DNA of 64,000 nt from Leptospira dzoumogneensis (GTDB lineage Bacteria > Spirochaetota > Leptospiria > Leptospirales > Leptospiraceae): NCBI RefSeq assembly GCF_004770895.1, contig NZ_RQHS01000018.1, forward strand, positions 124,001 through 188,000. The letters run 5' to 3'. A model generated the notes under the pieces. That model was not told where the DNA came from. It did not search any database and saw only the letters and a list, made by a program, of their open reading frames with translations. Shown piece by piece: positions 53,426-63,040 of this stretch. How positions within the stretch are numbered: position 1 is the stretch's first letter; each line of letters starts with the position of its first letter. The position numbers and the translations under genes are program-made.

Positions 53426-53586
53426 GAGGCGCGGAGTTTCGCACAGAGACTGAGGTTTTTTCTCACGCAGAGGCGCGAAGTCGCAGAGGGTTTAAAGTAA
53501 GGTAGATGTTGGAATTCCTACAAAACTTTTTTCAGTTCTCCGCGACTTCGCGCCTCTGCGTGGGAATTAAGCTCCGTGCGAAACCA
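53426..53586. repeat. Large imperfect palindrome between convergent genes
   Basis: The inner arms, 53464-53488 and 53538-53562, are 25 bases long and match with one mismatch (core ACGCAGAGGCGCGAAGTCGC), 49 bases apart. Outer arms carry GTTTCGCACAGAG (about 53436-53448) and its near-complement (about 53571-53583). The sequence is far more GC-rich than its surroundings. It fills the gap between the TRAP permease and the phosphate transporter and could act as a two-way terminator or be a dispersed repetitive element. Confidence 0.8.
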
Positions 53587-55899
53587 CTACTTCTTCTTTT
53601 TCTTCTTACCTTTAGTTTTAGGAAATTCCAGTTTAGAAGAACCGATATTTCCCTTTGCAAATTGTTTCTTTTTGGTTTCTATCCAAGGTAAGACCCAAAC
53701 CAGTTCTTCTGCGAGAGCAAATAAGTTTTCGTTAATATCCACAAGTTCTTCTATCACTAAGAAGTAGGCTACGCTGGACTTTAATTTGCTGTCTCCTTTT
53801 CGGATCCGTTTCATCTGATTTTTGTAGATACGAACTTTGAGATCGGAAAGTTCTTTTGCTTTTTTACCCGATCTCGCCTTTTCCACTAAACCAGGAACCT
53901 TGTCTGATTGAGCTAAAAGTTCGAAAAGATCTTCCGCAAGTTTACGTAATTCTTTCAGATCTTCTCTTTCGTCCTTGGTGAGACCCGTTTGGAAACGATC
54001 TATTTTTTCGGAAGTGTTTCTATGGATATTTGCAAGATTCTCCGCGATACGATCGATATAACCGAGTGCATTTGTGAATGGATGAATGGATTGAAAATCC
54101 GACTCATCAAAATGCCTATCCACCAGACTTAAAAAACCGGAGATAGAAGATTCATAATTCTTCTTTAGGTTCTTTAATATTTTAGAAGCCTGTTTGAAAT
54201 CCTTCTTCTTTCCTCCTATATAACCGGAAGAAAGAGTATTCATCGCCTTCTTCTCTAATAATAAATTTGCTAATAGAGAAGATAATGATTTAGAAAGCGC
54301 TTTTTCAGGATGTTTGGAGAGTATAAGAAGTTTTTCCAGGTTCTCATCGTATTCTGCCTTTCTTTTCTTGTGGATACGATTGAATGCAAGGACCAAGAAG
54401 AATGTGAATACTAAAACAACTACAACTGCCGCAAAGCCGAATGTATAGAATAGGGCCGCGATAAATCCGCCCGTGAAGGAGGCGAATATCGCAGTCATAA
54501 ACCATCCGCCTACAACCGTTAAAACTCCGCTTACACGATTGACTGCATTTTCTTTTTGCCAGGCTCCGTCTGCCAGTGAGGTTCCCATCGCTACCATGAA
54601 GGTTACGAATGTAGTGGAAAGCGGAAGTTTTTCAATGGTTCCTATGAGGATGAGTGCGGATGCGATTAAAATGTTTACTGAGGCTCTGAGTAAATCGAAT
54701 GCGTCACTTTCATGCAAACGAACTAACTCCAAGGTTCCGCTTTGTTTGAATCTGGAAGAGATCCAGTTTCGGAGAATAGAAGGCAAAAATCTTTTGATAG
54801 GATAATAGATCCCGACTGCGATCTGGACGAATACTCTTGCTACCAAACTAGATTGATACGCCTCTACAGTTTCTCCTTGAGAGCCTAAACTTACTTCTGT
54901 TCTTGTGACCGTTTCCGCCTTCTTGGATTTGAATAATGCGATGATCATGATGAGTGCAGCACCGATCAGAAGTCTATTATCCGTAAGAACTTCTTTTCCT
55001 AAGCCGGATGCCATTACGCCTGCATCCCAATTGGCTGCCTTGATCAGCTCATGAGTTTGTAAACTTGCGATCGGAACACCAATGAAGTTCACTAAGTCAT
55101 TGCTTGCAAACGCCATCGCAAGTGCTGCGGTTCCGAATAATACAACGATTTTCAGAACATTAATTTTAGATAATATCAGGATCTGGAATAGGATAGAAAA
55201 TCCTATAAAACTTAGGGCCAGAATGGTCTTAAAATTTGTCTGGATCCAAGCTAATACATCCTTACTCAAGAAAGTAGACCCTTTCATTGCGGTAAGAAGG
55301 ATGAAGAAGATCACAACTGTGACCGCAAGTCCTGAGAAGATCCCTCCGAACCATTTCATCGTTTTTTCTAAACGGAAACTGAAGATCAATCTAAAGAAGA
55401 ACATCAAGATCAGTCCCGCAAAGAATGCGAGTATCACGGAAAGTGCGATCCCGAATATGATCTTTAAAGCGGATTCGGAGTTTATGATCTTAAATGCGTC
55501 GTTTAATGTATCTGCTTTGAGGATCGCTAGGACCAAGGAGGCTCCTAATAGTTCAAAAACCAAGGACACTGTAGTGGAGGTAGGAAGTCCTAATGTATTG
55601 TATAAGTCCAGAAGGATGATATCGGAGACCATCACGGCCAAAAATAAGAACATCAACTCGGCGAGGCTGAAAAACTCGGGATGAAATATCCCTTTTCTAG
55701 CGACTTCCATCATTCCGCTGGAGCTTAAGGCCCCGAGCAGGATACCGAATGCAGAAACGATCAGGATGATTTTTCTGGAGGCTGCTCTAGAACCGACTGC
55801 TGAATTCGTAAAGTTCACTGCGTCATTAGAAACTCCGACGAGTAAATCCATTACCCCGAGCACAGCCATGACCGCTACGATGATTAAGAAAATATCCAT
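53587..55899 (-). CDS. pitA: PiT-family inorganic phosphate transporter with C-terminal PhoU-like extension
   Basis: A 770-residue membrane protein. The two family signatures are present: GVSNDAVNFTNSAVG near 22 and FASNDLVNFIGVPIASLQ near 265, each with the GxxNDxxN core. About ten helices run to residue 520. The last 250 residues are cytoplasmic, helical and charged (SSLLANLLLEKKAMNTL, IDRIAENLANIHRNTSEKID), like PhoU/DUF47 proteins usually encoded as a separate gene next to Pit. It ends in a poly-lysine tail. AGGAAAT precedes the ATG. A fused regulator of Pit activity is a reasonable inference. Confidence 0.92.
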   Translation of the reverse strand: MDIFLIIVAVMAVLGVMDLLVGVSNDAVNFTNSAVGSRAASRKIILIVSAFGILLGALSSSGMMEVARKGIFHPEFFSLAELMFLFLAVMVSDIILLDLYNTLGLPTSTTVSLVFELLGASLVLAILKADTLNDAFKIINSESALKIIFGIALSVILAFFAGLILMFFFRLIFSFRLEKTMKWFGGIFSGLAVTVVIFFILLTAMKGSTFLSKDVLAWIQTNFKTILALSFIGFSILFQILILSKINVLKIVVLFGTAALAMAFASNDLVNFIGVPIASLQTHELIKAANWDAGVMASGLGKEVLTDNRLLIGAALIMIIALFKSKKAETVTRTEVSLGSQGETVEAYQSSLVARVFVQIAVGIYYPIKRFLPSILRNWISSRFKQSGTLELVRLHESDAFDLLRASVNILIASALILIGTIEKLPLSTTFVTFMVAMGTSLADGAWQKENAVNRVSGVLTVVGGWFMTAIFASFTGGFIAALFYTFGFAAVVVVLVFTFFLVLAFNRIHKKRKAEYDENLEKLLILSKHPEKALSKSLSSLLANLLLEKKAMNTLSSGYIGGKKKDFKQASKILKNLKKNYESSISGFLSLVDRHFDESDFQSIHPFTNALGYIDRIAENLANIHRNTSEKIDRFQTGLTKDEREDLKELRKLAEDLFELLAQSDKVPGLVEKARSGKKAKELSDLKVRIYKNQMKRIRKGDSKLKSSVAYFLVIEELVDINENLFALAEELVWVLPWIETKKKQFAKGNIGSSKLEFPKTKGKKKKKK

Positions 55900-56130
55900 A
55901 TTCTTATTTCCTGGAATTATTGGAGAAGAACACCCAGGCAGGGTGATTTGGGTAGTATTTAAGCCAAAGTGGGAGCCTCAACCTAAATTTCCGTGAGTTT
56001 CTTTTTCAAAATATGGATTATGAAATGGGCTTTCGATTTCTCCCCGACCTGAAAGAATGGGTGATCTAACCGGTTTTTTAGAAAGCAGAAGACCGATGAA
56101 TCAATCGTCACGATATAAAAAGGAGGCGGT

Positions 56131-56490
56131 ATGAAGATTTCAGTGGGCAATCTTCCCCAGGAATGGAAGGAAGAAGATTTGGAAAAATTATTCTCCAAAT
56201 ATGGAAAGGCCGAACATATTTCCATCAAAAAGGACAAACTCACAGGACGTTCTCTGGGTTACGGTTCTTTGGAATTGGAAGATGCAGCGGCAAAAAAAGC
56301 CCTGGAAGCTTTAAACAAGTACGAGGTTTCCGGAAAAGTTCTAACGGTGGTAGACGCCGACGAATGGAAAAAAGAATTCGATAAAAAACAATCCGTAAAA
56401 GGCGGACCCAGCCACAATAAAGTGCAGGGAAGCCAGACCACGGGAGGTTTTGGAAGTTCCGTCAGACGTACTGGAGGTAGAGGAAAATGA
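56131..56490 (+). CDS. RNA-recognition-motif (RRM) protein
   Basis: A 119-residue RNA-binding protein behind an ideal ribosome site (AAGGAGGCGGT). One RRM covers residues 1-75, with RNP2 ISVGNL at residues 3-8 and a modified RNP1, [11 protein letters not shown], near 38-48. A short Gly/Arg/Gln-rich tail ([14 protein letters not shown]) resembles the tails of cyanobacterial and spirochaetal Rbp proteins. It may bind mRNA. Its stop overlaps the ATG of the FKBP gene (ATGA), so the two are co-translated. Confidence 0.92.
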   Translation: MKISVGNLPQEWKEEDLEKLFSKYGKAEHISIKKDKLTGRSLGYGSLELEDAAAKKALEALNKYEVSGKVLTVVDADEWKKEFDKKQSVKGGPSHNKVQGSQTTGGFGSSVRRTGGRGK

Positions 56491-56885
56491 ATTTAAAAAG
56501 AATCTATATATTAACCGCAATTTTAATCTCGGCATTCGTTTTGAGCCTGGGTGTATTCGCTCAAAATGGTCTGGTGATTAAAGATATCAAAAAGGGGACA
56601 GGAAAAGAGGCCTTCAATGGGTCTAACGTAACCGTTCATTATACCGGCTGGCTTACCAACGGAAAAAAATTCGATAGCTCCAAAGACAGAGGAACTCCGT
56701 TCCGCTTCGATTTGGGTGCCGGACAAGTGATCCGTGGCTGGGACAAAGGGGTCCAAGGTATGAAAGAAGGCGGGGTTCGTAAATTGACTATCCCTCCGGA
56801 AATGGGTTACGGAAGCTCCGGAGCGGGGACTATCCCTCCGAATTCTACCTTGATTTTCGAAGTAGAATTGCTGAAAGTTTACTGA
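56487..56885 (+). CDS. FKBP-type peptidyl-prolyl isomerase, exported
   Basis: A 132-residue protein folding factor. A signal peptide ([20 protein letters not shown], cut near AQNG) precedes a complete FKBP domain: [18 protein letters not shown] near 48-65, [18 protein letters not shown] near 78-95 and [24 protein letters not shown] near 105-128. It would act outside the inner membrane on secreted proteins. It overlaps the upstream RNA-binding protein gene by four bases, an odd pairing of cytoplasmic and exported functions. Confidence 0.95.
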   Translation: MNLKRIYILTAILISAFVLSLGVFAQNGLVIKDIKKGTGKEAFNGSNVTVHYTGWLTNGKKFDSSKDRGTPFRFDLGAGQVIRGWDKGVQGMKEGGVRKLTIPPEMGYGSSGAGTIPPNSTLIFEVELLKVY

Positions 56886-56903
56886 CAATTTTGTGTTAAA
56901 TTT

Positions 56904-56934
56904 GTTGCTTCTATCCTAATGGATCGGAAGCAAC
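56904..56934 (+). terminator. Hairpin downstream of the FKBP gene
   Basis: GTTGCTTC and GAAGCAAC form an 8-bp stem with a 15-base loop, 18 bases after the stop. No U-tract follows, so it is a weak terminator candidate. Confidence 0.4.
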
Positions 56935-57071
56935 AGTAGCAAAATATCACGATTTCACTGCAATTCACGACAAACCTGCATCTTAGTTCCTCTTAATTCT
57001 CCTTTTTTTTCATAAACTGTAATATTTAAACAAGCCCGCTCTTCCCATTTACTAAAGGGAGGAAGAAGGTT

Positions 57072-58589
57072 TTGAATCAAGAACACACATTAGCTAGTAC
57101 AACTTCTTCCCAATATCGTACCTTATTCGAACACCAGCCATTAGCTGCTTTTTTGGTAGAAGCAGATGGAACCATCGCATTGGTAAACCAGAAGTTCGAA
57201 GATATCTCAGGACGTAAAAAATCAGAGATCCAAGGTAGAATGAAATGGTCCCAGTTCGCTCATCCTGACGATACGGAAAGCCTTACCGACGCATTCATGG
57301 ACAGATTTAGGAACGAAGTCCCTAAAGTGTTTTCCGCAAGAACAAGACTTCTTTCCGCAAACGGATACAAAAAAGTATATGTAAGAGCAAATCGAATTCC
57401 AACGGAAGAAGGCAGAGTGCTCGTTCAAATACAAGAGCTGGATGAAGAAGGACTTCTAAAAGATTATTCCTTAGAAGATTCGGATTACCGCTGGCGTTCC
57501 TTTCTAATGGAAGGAATGGACTTCGTGGTTATCATGGACTTGAATGGGAATGTATTATTCATCAATAAAACATTCACAGGGGTTCCTGCGGAAGAGATCC
57601 AAGGTAAGAATTTTTTCGAAGTATTAAAAACTTCCGATGCATTAAAATTACAAGCAGTCATAGCAAGAGTATTAAACACAGGAAACCCGGAAGCATTCGA
57701 AGAATGGAGCAGCTTCACCGGAAAAAGAAGCCATTATTATATCAGGATCTCTCCGGTAACCAAACAAAGAGAGATCAGTGCGATCTTACTTGCGATCTCG
57801 GATACCACACAACAAAAAGAATCCGATTCGGATCGTTTGAGAAGAATGGAATCCCAAAGACATAGACAAAAATTAGAGGCCCTGGGGACCCTGGCCGCAG
57901 GTGTGGCACACGAGATCAATAATCCTCTTACAGGTATTTTAAATTACGCGGAACTAGTCCGTACCCAAGTAGAAGAGAACGAATCTCTTTCTAAAAATAT
58001 GGAAGTGATTATCCGGGAAAGTGAAAGAATTTCCGGGATAGTAAGAAGTCTATTAGGTTTTGCTCATAAAGAAGAAGGTATTAAGGCCCACGTTTCTACG
58101 GGAGAAATTTTATATTCTTCCATACAACTTCTTTTGCCTTTTCTGGTCCGGGACGGTATCCGGATAGAAGGAATGGAAAGTTTGGTGGATGCGGACTCCG
58201 AGATCCCTCTCGTTGTAGGTGAACCCCAAAAACTAAAACAAGTTTTTCTAAACTTGATCACGAATGCGAGGGATTCACTGAACGAAAAATATCCTTTCGA
58301 GACGGATAGTAAGAAGATCCAGGTTTCTCAGTCCATCTTCCAGAGAGGGGATACTCGTTTTGTCAGGATCACCGTTAAAGACTGGGGACTTGGGATAGGC
58401 GAGGAAAACTTAAATCGGATTTTCGATCCATTCTTCACCACAAAACCAACTACGGTCGGAACAGGGCTTGGACTTTCAGTCAGCTATGAGATCGTCCGAG
58501 AAATGGGCGGAGATATAGAGGTAGAAAGCTGCGAGGACGAGTCCGCCACATTTCATATCGTGATCCCGGCTTCGGAAAAGATTTCTTGA
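57072..58589 (+). CDS. PAS-PAS sensor histidine kinase
   Basis: A 505-residue soluble kinase starting at TTG 57072, behind GGGAGGAAGAAGG. There is no membrane segment. Two PAS domains (about 15-130 with LFEHQPLAAFLVEADGTI; 140-255 with GMDFVVIMDLNGNVLFIN) precede a HisKA domain with GVAHEINNPLTGILNYAELV near 277-296 (His of AHEINNP) and an HATPase domain (NARDSL, GIGEENLNRIFDPFF, GTGLGLSVSYEI). The NtrB-like H-box is typical of kinases that pair with NtrC-type regulators, but no regulator is adjacent. It is the first gene of a five-gene row reaching pgsW. Confidence 0.93.
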   Translation: MNQEHTLASTTSSQYRTLFEHQPLAAFLVEADGTIALVNQKFEDISGRKKSEIQGRMKWSQFAHPDDTESLTDAFMDRFRNEVPKVFSARTRLLSANGYKKVYVRANRIPTEEGRVLVQIQELDEEGLLKDYSLEDSDYRWRSFLMEGMDFVVIMDLNGNVLFINKTFTGVPAEEIQGKNFFEVLKTSDALKLQAVIARVLNTGNPEAFEEWSSFTGKRSHYYIRISPVTKQREISAILLAISDTTQQKESDSDRLRRMESQRHRQKLEALGTLAAGVAHEINNPLTGILNYAELVRTQVEENESLSKNMEVIIRESERISGIVRSLLGFAHKEEGIKAHVSTGEILYSSIQLLLPFLVRDGIRIEGMESLVDADSEIPLVVGEPQKLKQVFLNLITNARDSLNEKYPFETDSKKIQVSQSIFQRGDTRFVRITVKDWGLGIGEENLNRIFDPFFTTKPTTVGTGLGLSVSYEIVREMGGDIEVESCEDESATFHIVIPASEKIS

Positions 58590-58624
58590 CCTTGCTTTAG
58601 GCGAGGAGATACTTTTGATCTCCT

Positions 58625-60232
58625 ATGTCAGAAGCAGAGGAAAAAACTTCCGGGACCAGAGCACCATTCCAATCCGCTTCTAGAAAAGACGTAATTCGGA
58701 TCTTAGAAAGAATTACGGACGCATTCTTATCTTTGGACAGGGAACTTAGGATCTTATACGCAAATTTTGAGGCCGAAAAACTTCTGGATATTATCCGGGA
58801 AAATTTGGTGGGAAAAAGACTGCCCGAGATACTTCCCCAATTCAATTATACCGCTTTATTTCCCGCAATGATAGAGTCCATGCATACTGGACTTCCAAAA
58901 GATCTAGAGATATTGGATTCCAAAGAGAATATCTGGTACGAGGTCCGTATTTTTCCTTCTATCGAAGATATTGCCGTATATCTGAGAGATGTTACCGCCA
59001 GAAAAGAAGGAGAAGTAAAACTCAAAGAATCGGAGGAAAGACTTTCCGAACTTGTGAGAACTTCTTTGGATTCTATACTTTCAGTAAATGAATCCATGGA
59101 GATCGTGATGATGAATCCTGCAGCGGAGAAGTTATTCGGGTATTCTTCTTGGGAAGTGACCGGAAAATCCTTGGAATTTCTACTTCCTACCAGACGCAGG
59201 AAATATATTTCCAAAGTATTACACCAAATTGGCGGAAATCCTGACCGAGGGATTTTCGGTCCTTTTAGGGCCAGACGAAAGAATGGGACCGAACCAATTT
59301 TAGAAGCCTCCGTTTCCAAGGTAAATACTTCTTCCGGAAAAGGTTATACTCTTATACTTAGGGATATTACGGACAGAATTTCCATCCAAAAGAAATTAAG
59401 AGGTACCGTAGAGGAACTTAAAACAGTAGATAGAGAAAGGTTGGACCTGCTGCAAAATCTGGAAGCGGAAGTGGAGTCTCGTTCCCAGGAACTTTCCAGA
59501 TTCTATCGTTTAATGAAGGAAGAATTGAATCTTGCTAAAAGAGTACAAAACAGTTTACTTCCACCGATCGATTATTCCATTCCAGGAGTTCAAACTTTTG
59601 TAAATTACGTTCCGGTAATGGAAGTGGGAGGGGATTGGTTCGATATATTCGAATTCCGTCCGGGAGTACTAAGAGTGATCTTAGCGGACGCAACAGGCCA
59701 CGGGGTCCAGGCAGCACTCGTAACAATGACAATCAAAGGAGTTTATGAGCCTCTGAAATACCTGGCGGATTCTCCTGTGGAATTGATCAAGGGGATCAAT
59801 ACGGATTATTGCAGAAATTTCAAAAATCTGCAGATGTATTTTTCCTGTTTTATCTTAGATGTGGATACGATAGAAAGAAAGATCAGATTCGCATCCGGAG
59901 GACATCCTGCACTCTTATGGAAATCAAGATCAGGGATCAAACCTTTGGAAAGAACAGGATCTCTTTTAGGTTTGAATTCTAAAATGGAATATCTGGAAGA
60001 AGAGTATGATTACTCTGAAGGAGATTCCATACTGATGTTGACGGACGGTATCTTTGAGGAATTCGATTCCGAGCAGAATCCATTCGGAGAAGAAAGGATA
60101 GAAAAAATTTATAAAGAGTCCGGACTAAACGGTTTGGAACTTCATTCTCAGATCATAAAGGAAATGAACGCTCACCTGGGAGAAAAAGAACCTCAGGATG
60201 ATATCACTCTGATTTCCCTAAACCTAACCTAA
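58625..60232 (+). CDS. PAS-PAS SpoIIE-type serine phosphatase
   Basis: A 535-residue RsbU-like phosphatase. Two PAS domains (about 22-125 and 140-255, with NESMEIVMMNPAAEKLFGYSSWEV) lead through a coiled coil (about 258-305) to a PP2C SpoIIE domain: LAKRVQNSLLPP near 307, VGGDWFDIFEF near 338 and ADATGHGVQAALVTM near 357 hold the metal-binding Asp residues, with LTDGIFEEFD and EPQDDITLISL near the end. Such enzymes dephosphorylate anti-sigma-factor antagonists in partner switching. It sits 35 bases after the histidine kinase and 42 before pgsB. Confidence 0.94.
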   Translation: MSEAEEKTSGTRAPFQSASRKDVIRILERITDAFLSLDRELRILYANFEAEKLLDIIRENLVGKRLPEILPQFNYTALFPAMIESMHTGLPKDLEILDSKENIWYEVRIFPSIEDIAVYLRDVTARKEGEVKLKESEERLSELVRTSLDSILSVNESMEIVMMNPAAEKLFGYSSWEVTGKSLEFLLPTRRRKYISKVLHQIGGNPDRGIFGPFRARRKNGTEPILEASVSKVNTSSGKGYTLILRDITDRISIQKKLRGTVEELKTVDRERLDLLQNLEAEVESRSQELSRFYRLMKEELNLAKRVQNSLLPPIDYSIPGVQTFVNYVPVMEVGGDWFDIFEFRPGVLRVILADATGHGVQAALVTMTIKGVYEPLKYLADSPVELIKGINTDYCRNFKNLQMYFSCFILDVDTIERKIRFASGGHPALLWKSRSGIKPLERTGSLLGLNSKMEYLEEEYDYSEGDSILMLTDGIFEEFDSEQNPFGEERIEKIYKESGLNGLELHSQIIKEMNAHLGEKEPQDDITLISLNLT

Positions 60233-60274
60233 TCTAAGTTGACCTAAAGGTTGATTTAGAAGGACATTCTTTAA

Positions 60275-61465
60275 GTGTCCGAATTTCTCATACTATTTCC
60301 ATTACTTCTGGTTTTATTAGGCTTCGGATTTGCAGAATATATTCTTCATATTTCCAAAAGGAATAAGATCCCGGTCCGTATCCATGTAAACGGCACTCGG
60401 GGAAAAAGTTCCGTCACAAGACTGATCGCATCCGGTTTGAAAGAGGGTGGATTTTCCGTTCTTGCTAAAACCACGGGCACTATTCCAAGGTTGATATTGC
60501 CTGACGGTTCGGAAAAAAATATCATCAGATACGGCGCTCCCAATATTTTAGAACAGAAGTTTGCGATACAAGAAGCAGTCAAACTAGGCGCGGATATAAT
60601 CGTTTTAGAATGTATGGCACTTGTTCCATTCAACCAAAAAGTTTCGGAAGAAAAATTGATCCGTGCTACGCATGCAGTCGTCACGAATGTAAGAGAAGAT
60701 CATTTGGAAATTATGGGACCGGAGAAGAAGGACGTGGCTTTGGCTCTGAGCGGTTCCATTCCGGAAGCCAAAATATTATTCACTTCCGAAAAGGAGTTTT
60801 ATCCGTTCTTCCAAGAGATATGTAAAAGAAAAAATACAGAGATCATTCCGACTCGTCTTGAAAAATATTCGGATCTAGACTATATGCAAGGTTTTGCATA
60901 TTATGAACATCCTGAAAATGTGGTTTTGGCCTTAGAAGTATGTGGATCTTTGGGAGTAAAACCTGAGATCGCAATCAGAGGAATGTGGTCCCATTCTCCG
61001 GATTTAGGAGCTACATTTTTTGTAGAATACGATCTTGGAACAAAAACCGTCGCATTTGCAAACGGTTTTGCAGCGAACGATCCAAGATCTGCAGCAAGTA
61101 TTTGGGAAAATGCGATCCTAGAATTTCCTGAATATAAATATAAAGTTGCTCTCGTGAATTGTAGAAAAGACAGACCGGAAAGATCGGAACAAATGGCAAA
61201 AGAAATACTTTCTTGGAAAAAAAATCCGGCAGACTTGATCTTGATTGCGGGAGAAGAAACTGAAGTATTCAAAAAGACCTGTTCGAAATTCAATTTGGGA
61301 AATTCTAAATTAGAGGATCTGAAATATCTGAATGTTAAGGAAATATTAGGCTTTTTCGAAAGGTCTCTGCCTGCCGATCCAGTGATAGTCGGGCTTGGGA
61401 ATATAGGTGGTCTAGGTTTAGAACTTCTGGAATATTTAAAACAAAAGGAAATACTAAAAAGCTAA
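60275..61465 (+). CDS. pgsB: Poly-gamma-glutamate synthase PgsB
   Basis: A 396-residue ATP-dependent amide ligase (CapB/PgsB), the catalytic subunit that joins glutamate through gamma links. It starts at GTG 60275 with AAGGA about ten bases before. One N-terminal membrane helix is followed by the P-loop HVNGTRGKSSVTR near residue 38, IIVLECMALVPFNQ near 108, VVTNVREDHLEIMG near 134 and VALVNCRKDRPERSEQM near 290, all typical. pgsC follows after one base. No pgsA/capA gene is present in the window. Confidence 0.95.
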   Translation: MSEFLILFPLLLVLLGFGFAEYILHISKRNKIPVRIHVNGTRGKSSVTRLIASGLKEGGFSVLAKTTGTIPRLILPDGSEKNIIRYGAPNILEQKFAIQEAVKLGADIIVLECMALVPFNQKVSEEKLIRATHAVVTNVREDHLEIMGPEKKDVALALSGSIPEAKILFTSEKEFYPFFQEICKRKNTEIIPTRLEKYSDLDYMQGFAYYEHPENVVLALEVCGSLGVKPEIAIRGMWSHSPDLGATFFVEYDLGTKTVAFANGFAANDPRSAASIWENAILEFPEYKYKVALVNCRKDRPERSEQMAKEILSWKKNPADLILIAGEETEVFKKTCSKFNLGNSKLEDLKYLNVKEILGFFERSLPADPVIVGLGNIGGLGLELLEYLKQKEILKS

Positions 61466-61466
61466 T

Positions 61467-61931
61467 ATGGACTTATTGAGTATTTCCATAGGATTAGGAC
61501 TTGGGATCAGTTTATTCTTTTCCGAATTTTTCGGGATAGCAGGCGGGCTTGTGGTTCCGGGTTATTTTGCATTGCAGCTCCAGAACCCGATCAGTATTCT
61601 TCTTACATTATCGGTGAGCCTATGTGTTTTCGGTTTAGGAAAGATAATTTCAAAATTTGTAATATTATACGGAAAAAGAAGGACTGCGATCCTATTACTT
61701 CTTGGATTCGTATTGGATGCGATAGGGAACGAATGGATATTTCCCGGTATTTTTAAAGAAATGATCCATTTTGATTCGGAAGTAAGGGCAGTTGGTCATA
61801 TCATTCCCGGGCTTATCGCGGTCTGGATGGATAGACAAGGCTGGCTGGAGACTCTTGCATCTTTACTCACTGCTTCCGTGATCGTCCGTTTGATACTAAT
61901 CCTATTTCTCGGAAAGGAGTTATTGCCTTGA
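61467..61931 (+). CDS. pgsC: Poly-gamma-glutamate biosynthesis protein PgsC
   Basis: A 154-residue membrane protein of four to five helices, the size and layout of PgsC/CapC, which forms the synthase with PgsB. The early motif SEFFGIAGGLVVPGYFALQLQNP (near 19-41) and the later GHIIPGLIAVWMDRQGWLETL (near 110) match the family. It starts one base after pgsB, and its stop overlaps the TTG start of the next gene. Confidence 0.92.
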   Translation: MDLLSISIGLGLGISLFFSEFFGIAGGLVVPGYFALQLQNPISILLTLSVSLCVFGLGKIISKFVILYGKRRTAILLLLGFVLDAIGNEWIFPGIFKEMIHFDSEVRAVGHIIPGLIAVWMDRQGWLETLASLLTASVIVRLILILFLGKELLP

Positions 61932-63040
61932 AGGGGATGTATTGGAAATCTTCTAACAAATCCGTTCTATATTATCTGGTTTTAGCGGTATTTTCCATTT
62001 TTGGAATGTATATGGTGGAACATTTTCATTCTGAAAAAATTCAGCCGAATTTTTCGGAAAAAATAGAAGCCGCCAAACTCACTGCAAAAGTATTCGAAGA
62101 AATTAAACATTATAAAGAATCCAAGGGTAAAAAGATAGATCTGAAATTTGATCCTTCCGGTTCGGGATTGATCGGCGAATTTTTTACGCCAGTTACAAGT
62201 AATTTAGGTTCTCTTAGAGCAAAACAAACTTCTATCAATCCGAATTTTGGTGCATTGATTCTGGAATATTTAATCCAAGCCGGGGTCCAAAAAGGGGATA
62301 CTGTTGCAGTTTCTCTTTCCGGTTCTTTTCCCGCATTGAATATTGCGGTGTATTCTGCCGCAAAAGTTCTGGAACTAAAACTTGTGATCATCTCCAGTTT
62401 GACTTCTTCCCAATGGGGAGCGAACGATCCTGAATTTTTATGGCCGGATATGGAGATATGGCTCTACTCTCGGGGAATTTTTCCCTATAAGTCCTTGGCC
62501 TATAGTTGGGGAGGAATAGAAGACCAGGCATTCGGGATCTCTGAAAAAGGGTCGAAGCTTCTACAAAATTCCGCTTCTAAAAACTCTCTCCCAATGTTAC
62601 ATTCCAAAAATTACTCGGAAAGTCTGGAAGAAAGAATAGGTCTGTATTCCGCCACAATCCCTCTTTCCGGATACAAAGTTTATATCAATGTCGGTGGGGG
62701 AACTGTTTCTGTAGGAACTAAGAAGAATGCAGGAGAATTTTCTCCCGGTCTAAATCTAAAACATCCAGTCATTCGTGATGGAAGAGATTCAGTCATGAGG
62801 CGTTTTGCAAATGAAGGAATTCCAGTCATTCATTTGGTTCGAGTAGAAGAACTTGCCATCCAAAACGGATTTACCATCCAACCTAAAAAACTTCCGGAAA
62901 TTGGAGAAGGCAAAATTTTCAGAAGATCCGAATATGATCTTCGTTTGGGGACGTCAGTTTTAGTTGGAATATTAGTTTTATTGTATGTATTTTTTAAAAG
63001 AGATTCTTTTATAGAAGAAGATAGAGACGAATCTCTTTAA
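61928..63040 (+). CDS. pgsW: Poly-gamma-glutamate system protein PgsW
   Basis: A 370-residue protein starting at TTG 61928, nine bases after GGAG, and overlapping the pgsC stop (TTGA). It has N-terminal and C-terminal membrane helices (about 12-32 and 340-358) around an extracytoplasmic domain with DPSGSGLIGEFFTPVTSNLGSL near 72-93, VAVSLSGSFPALNIAVYSAAK near 121-141, and a glycine-rich VYINVGGGTVSVG near 255. This matches proteins named PgsW found after pgsBC in spirochaetes and others. Its role in polymer export or anchoring is not proven. Its 3' end overlaps the next, convergent gene by four bases. Confidence 0.88.
   Translation: MKGMYWKSSNKSVLYYLVLAVFSIFGMYMVEHFHSEKIQPNFSEKIEAAKLTAKVFEEIKHYKESKGKKIDLKFDPSGSGLIGEFFTPVTSNLGSLRAKQTSINPNFGALILEYLIQAGVQKGDTVAVSLSGSFPALNIAVYSAAKVLELKLVIISSLTSSQWGANDPEFLWPDMEIWLYSRGIFPYKSLAYSWGGIEDQAFGISEKGSKLLQNSASKNSLPMLHSKNYSESLEERIGLYSATIPLSGYKVYINVGGGTVSVGTKKNAGEFSPGLNLKHPVIRDGRDSVMRRFANEGIPVIHLVRVEELAIQNGFTIQPKKLPEIGEGKIFRRSEYDLRLGTSVLVGILVLLYVFFKRDSFIEEDRDESL

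Noticed and set aside
55082..55684. 200-codon open frame on the plus strand
   Set aside because: It lies wholly inside the phosphate transporter gene on the other strand, has a biased Lys/Ile/Asn composition and no family signature; it is an antisense shadow.
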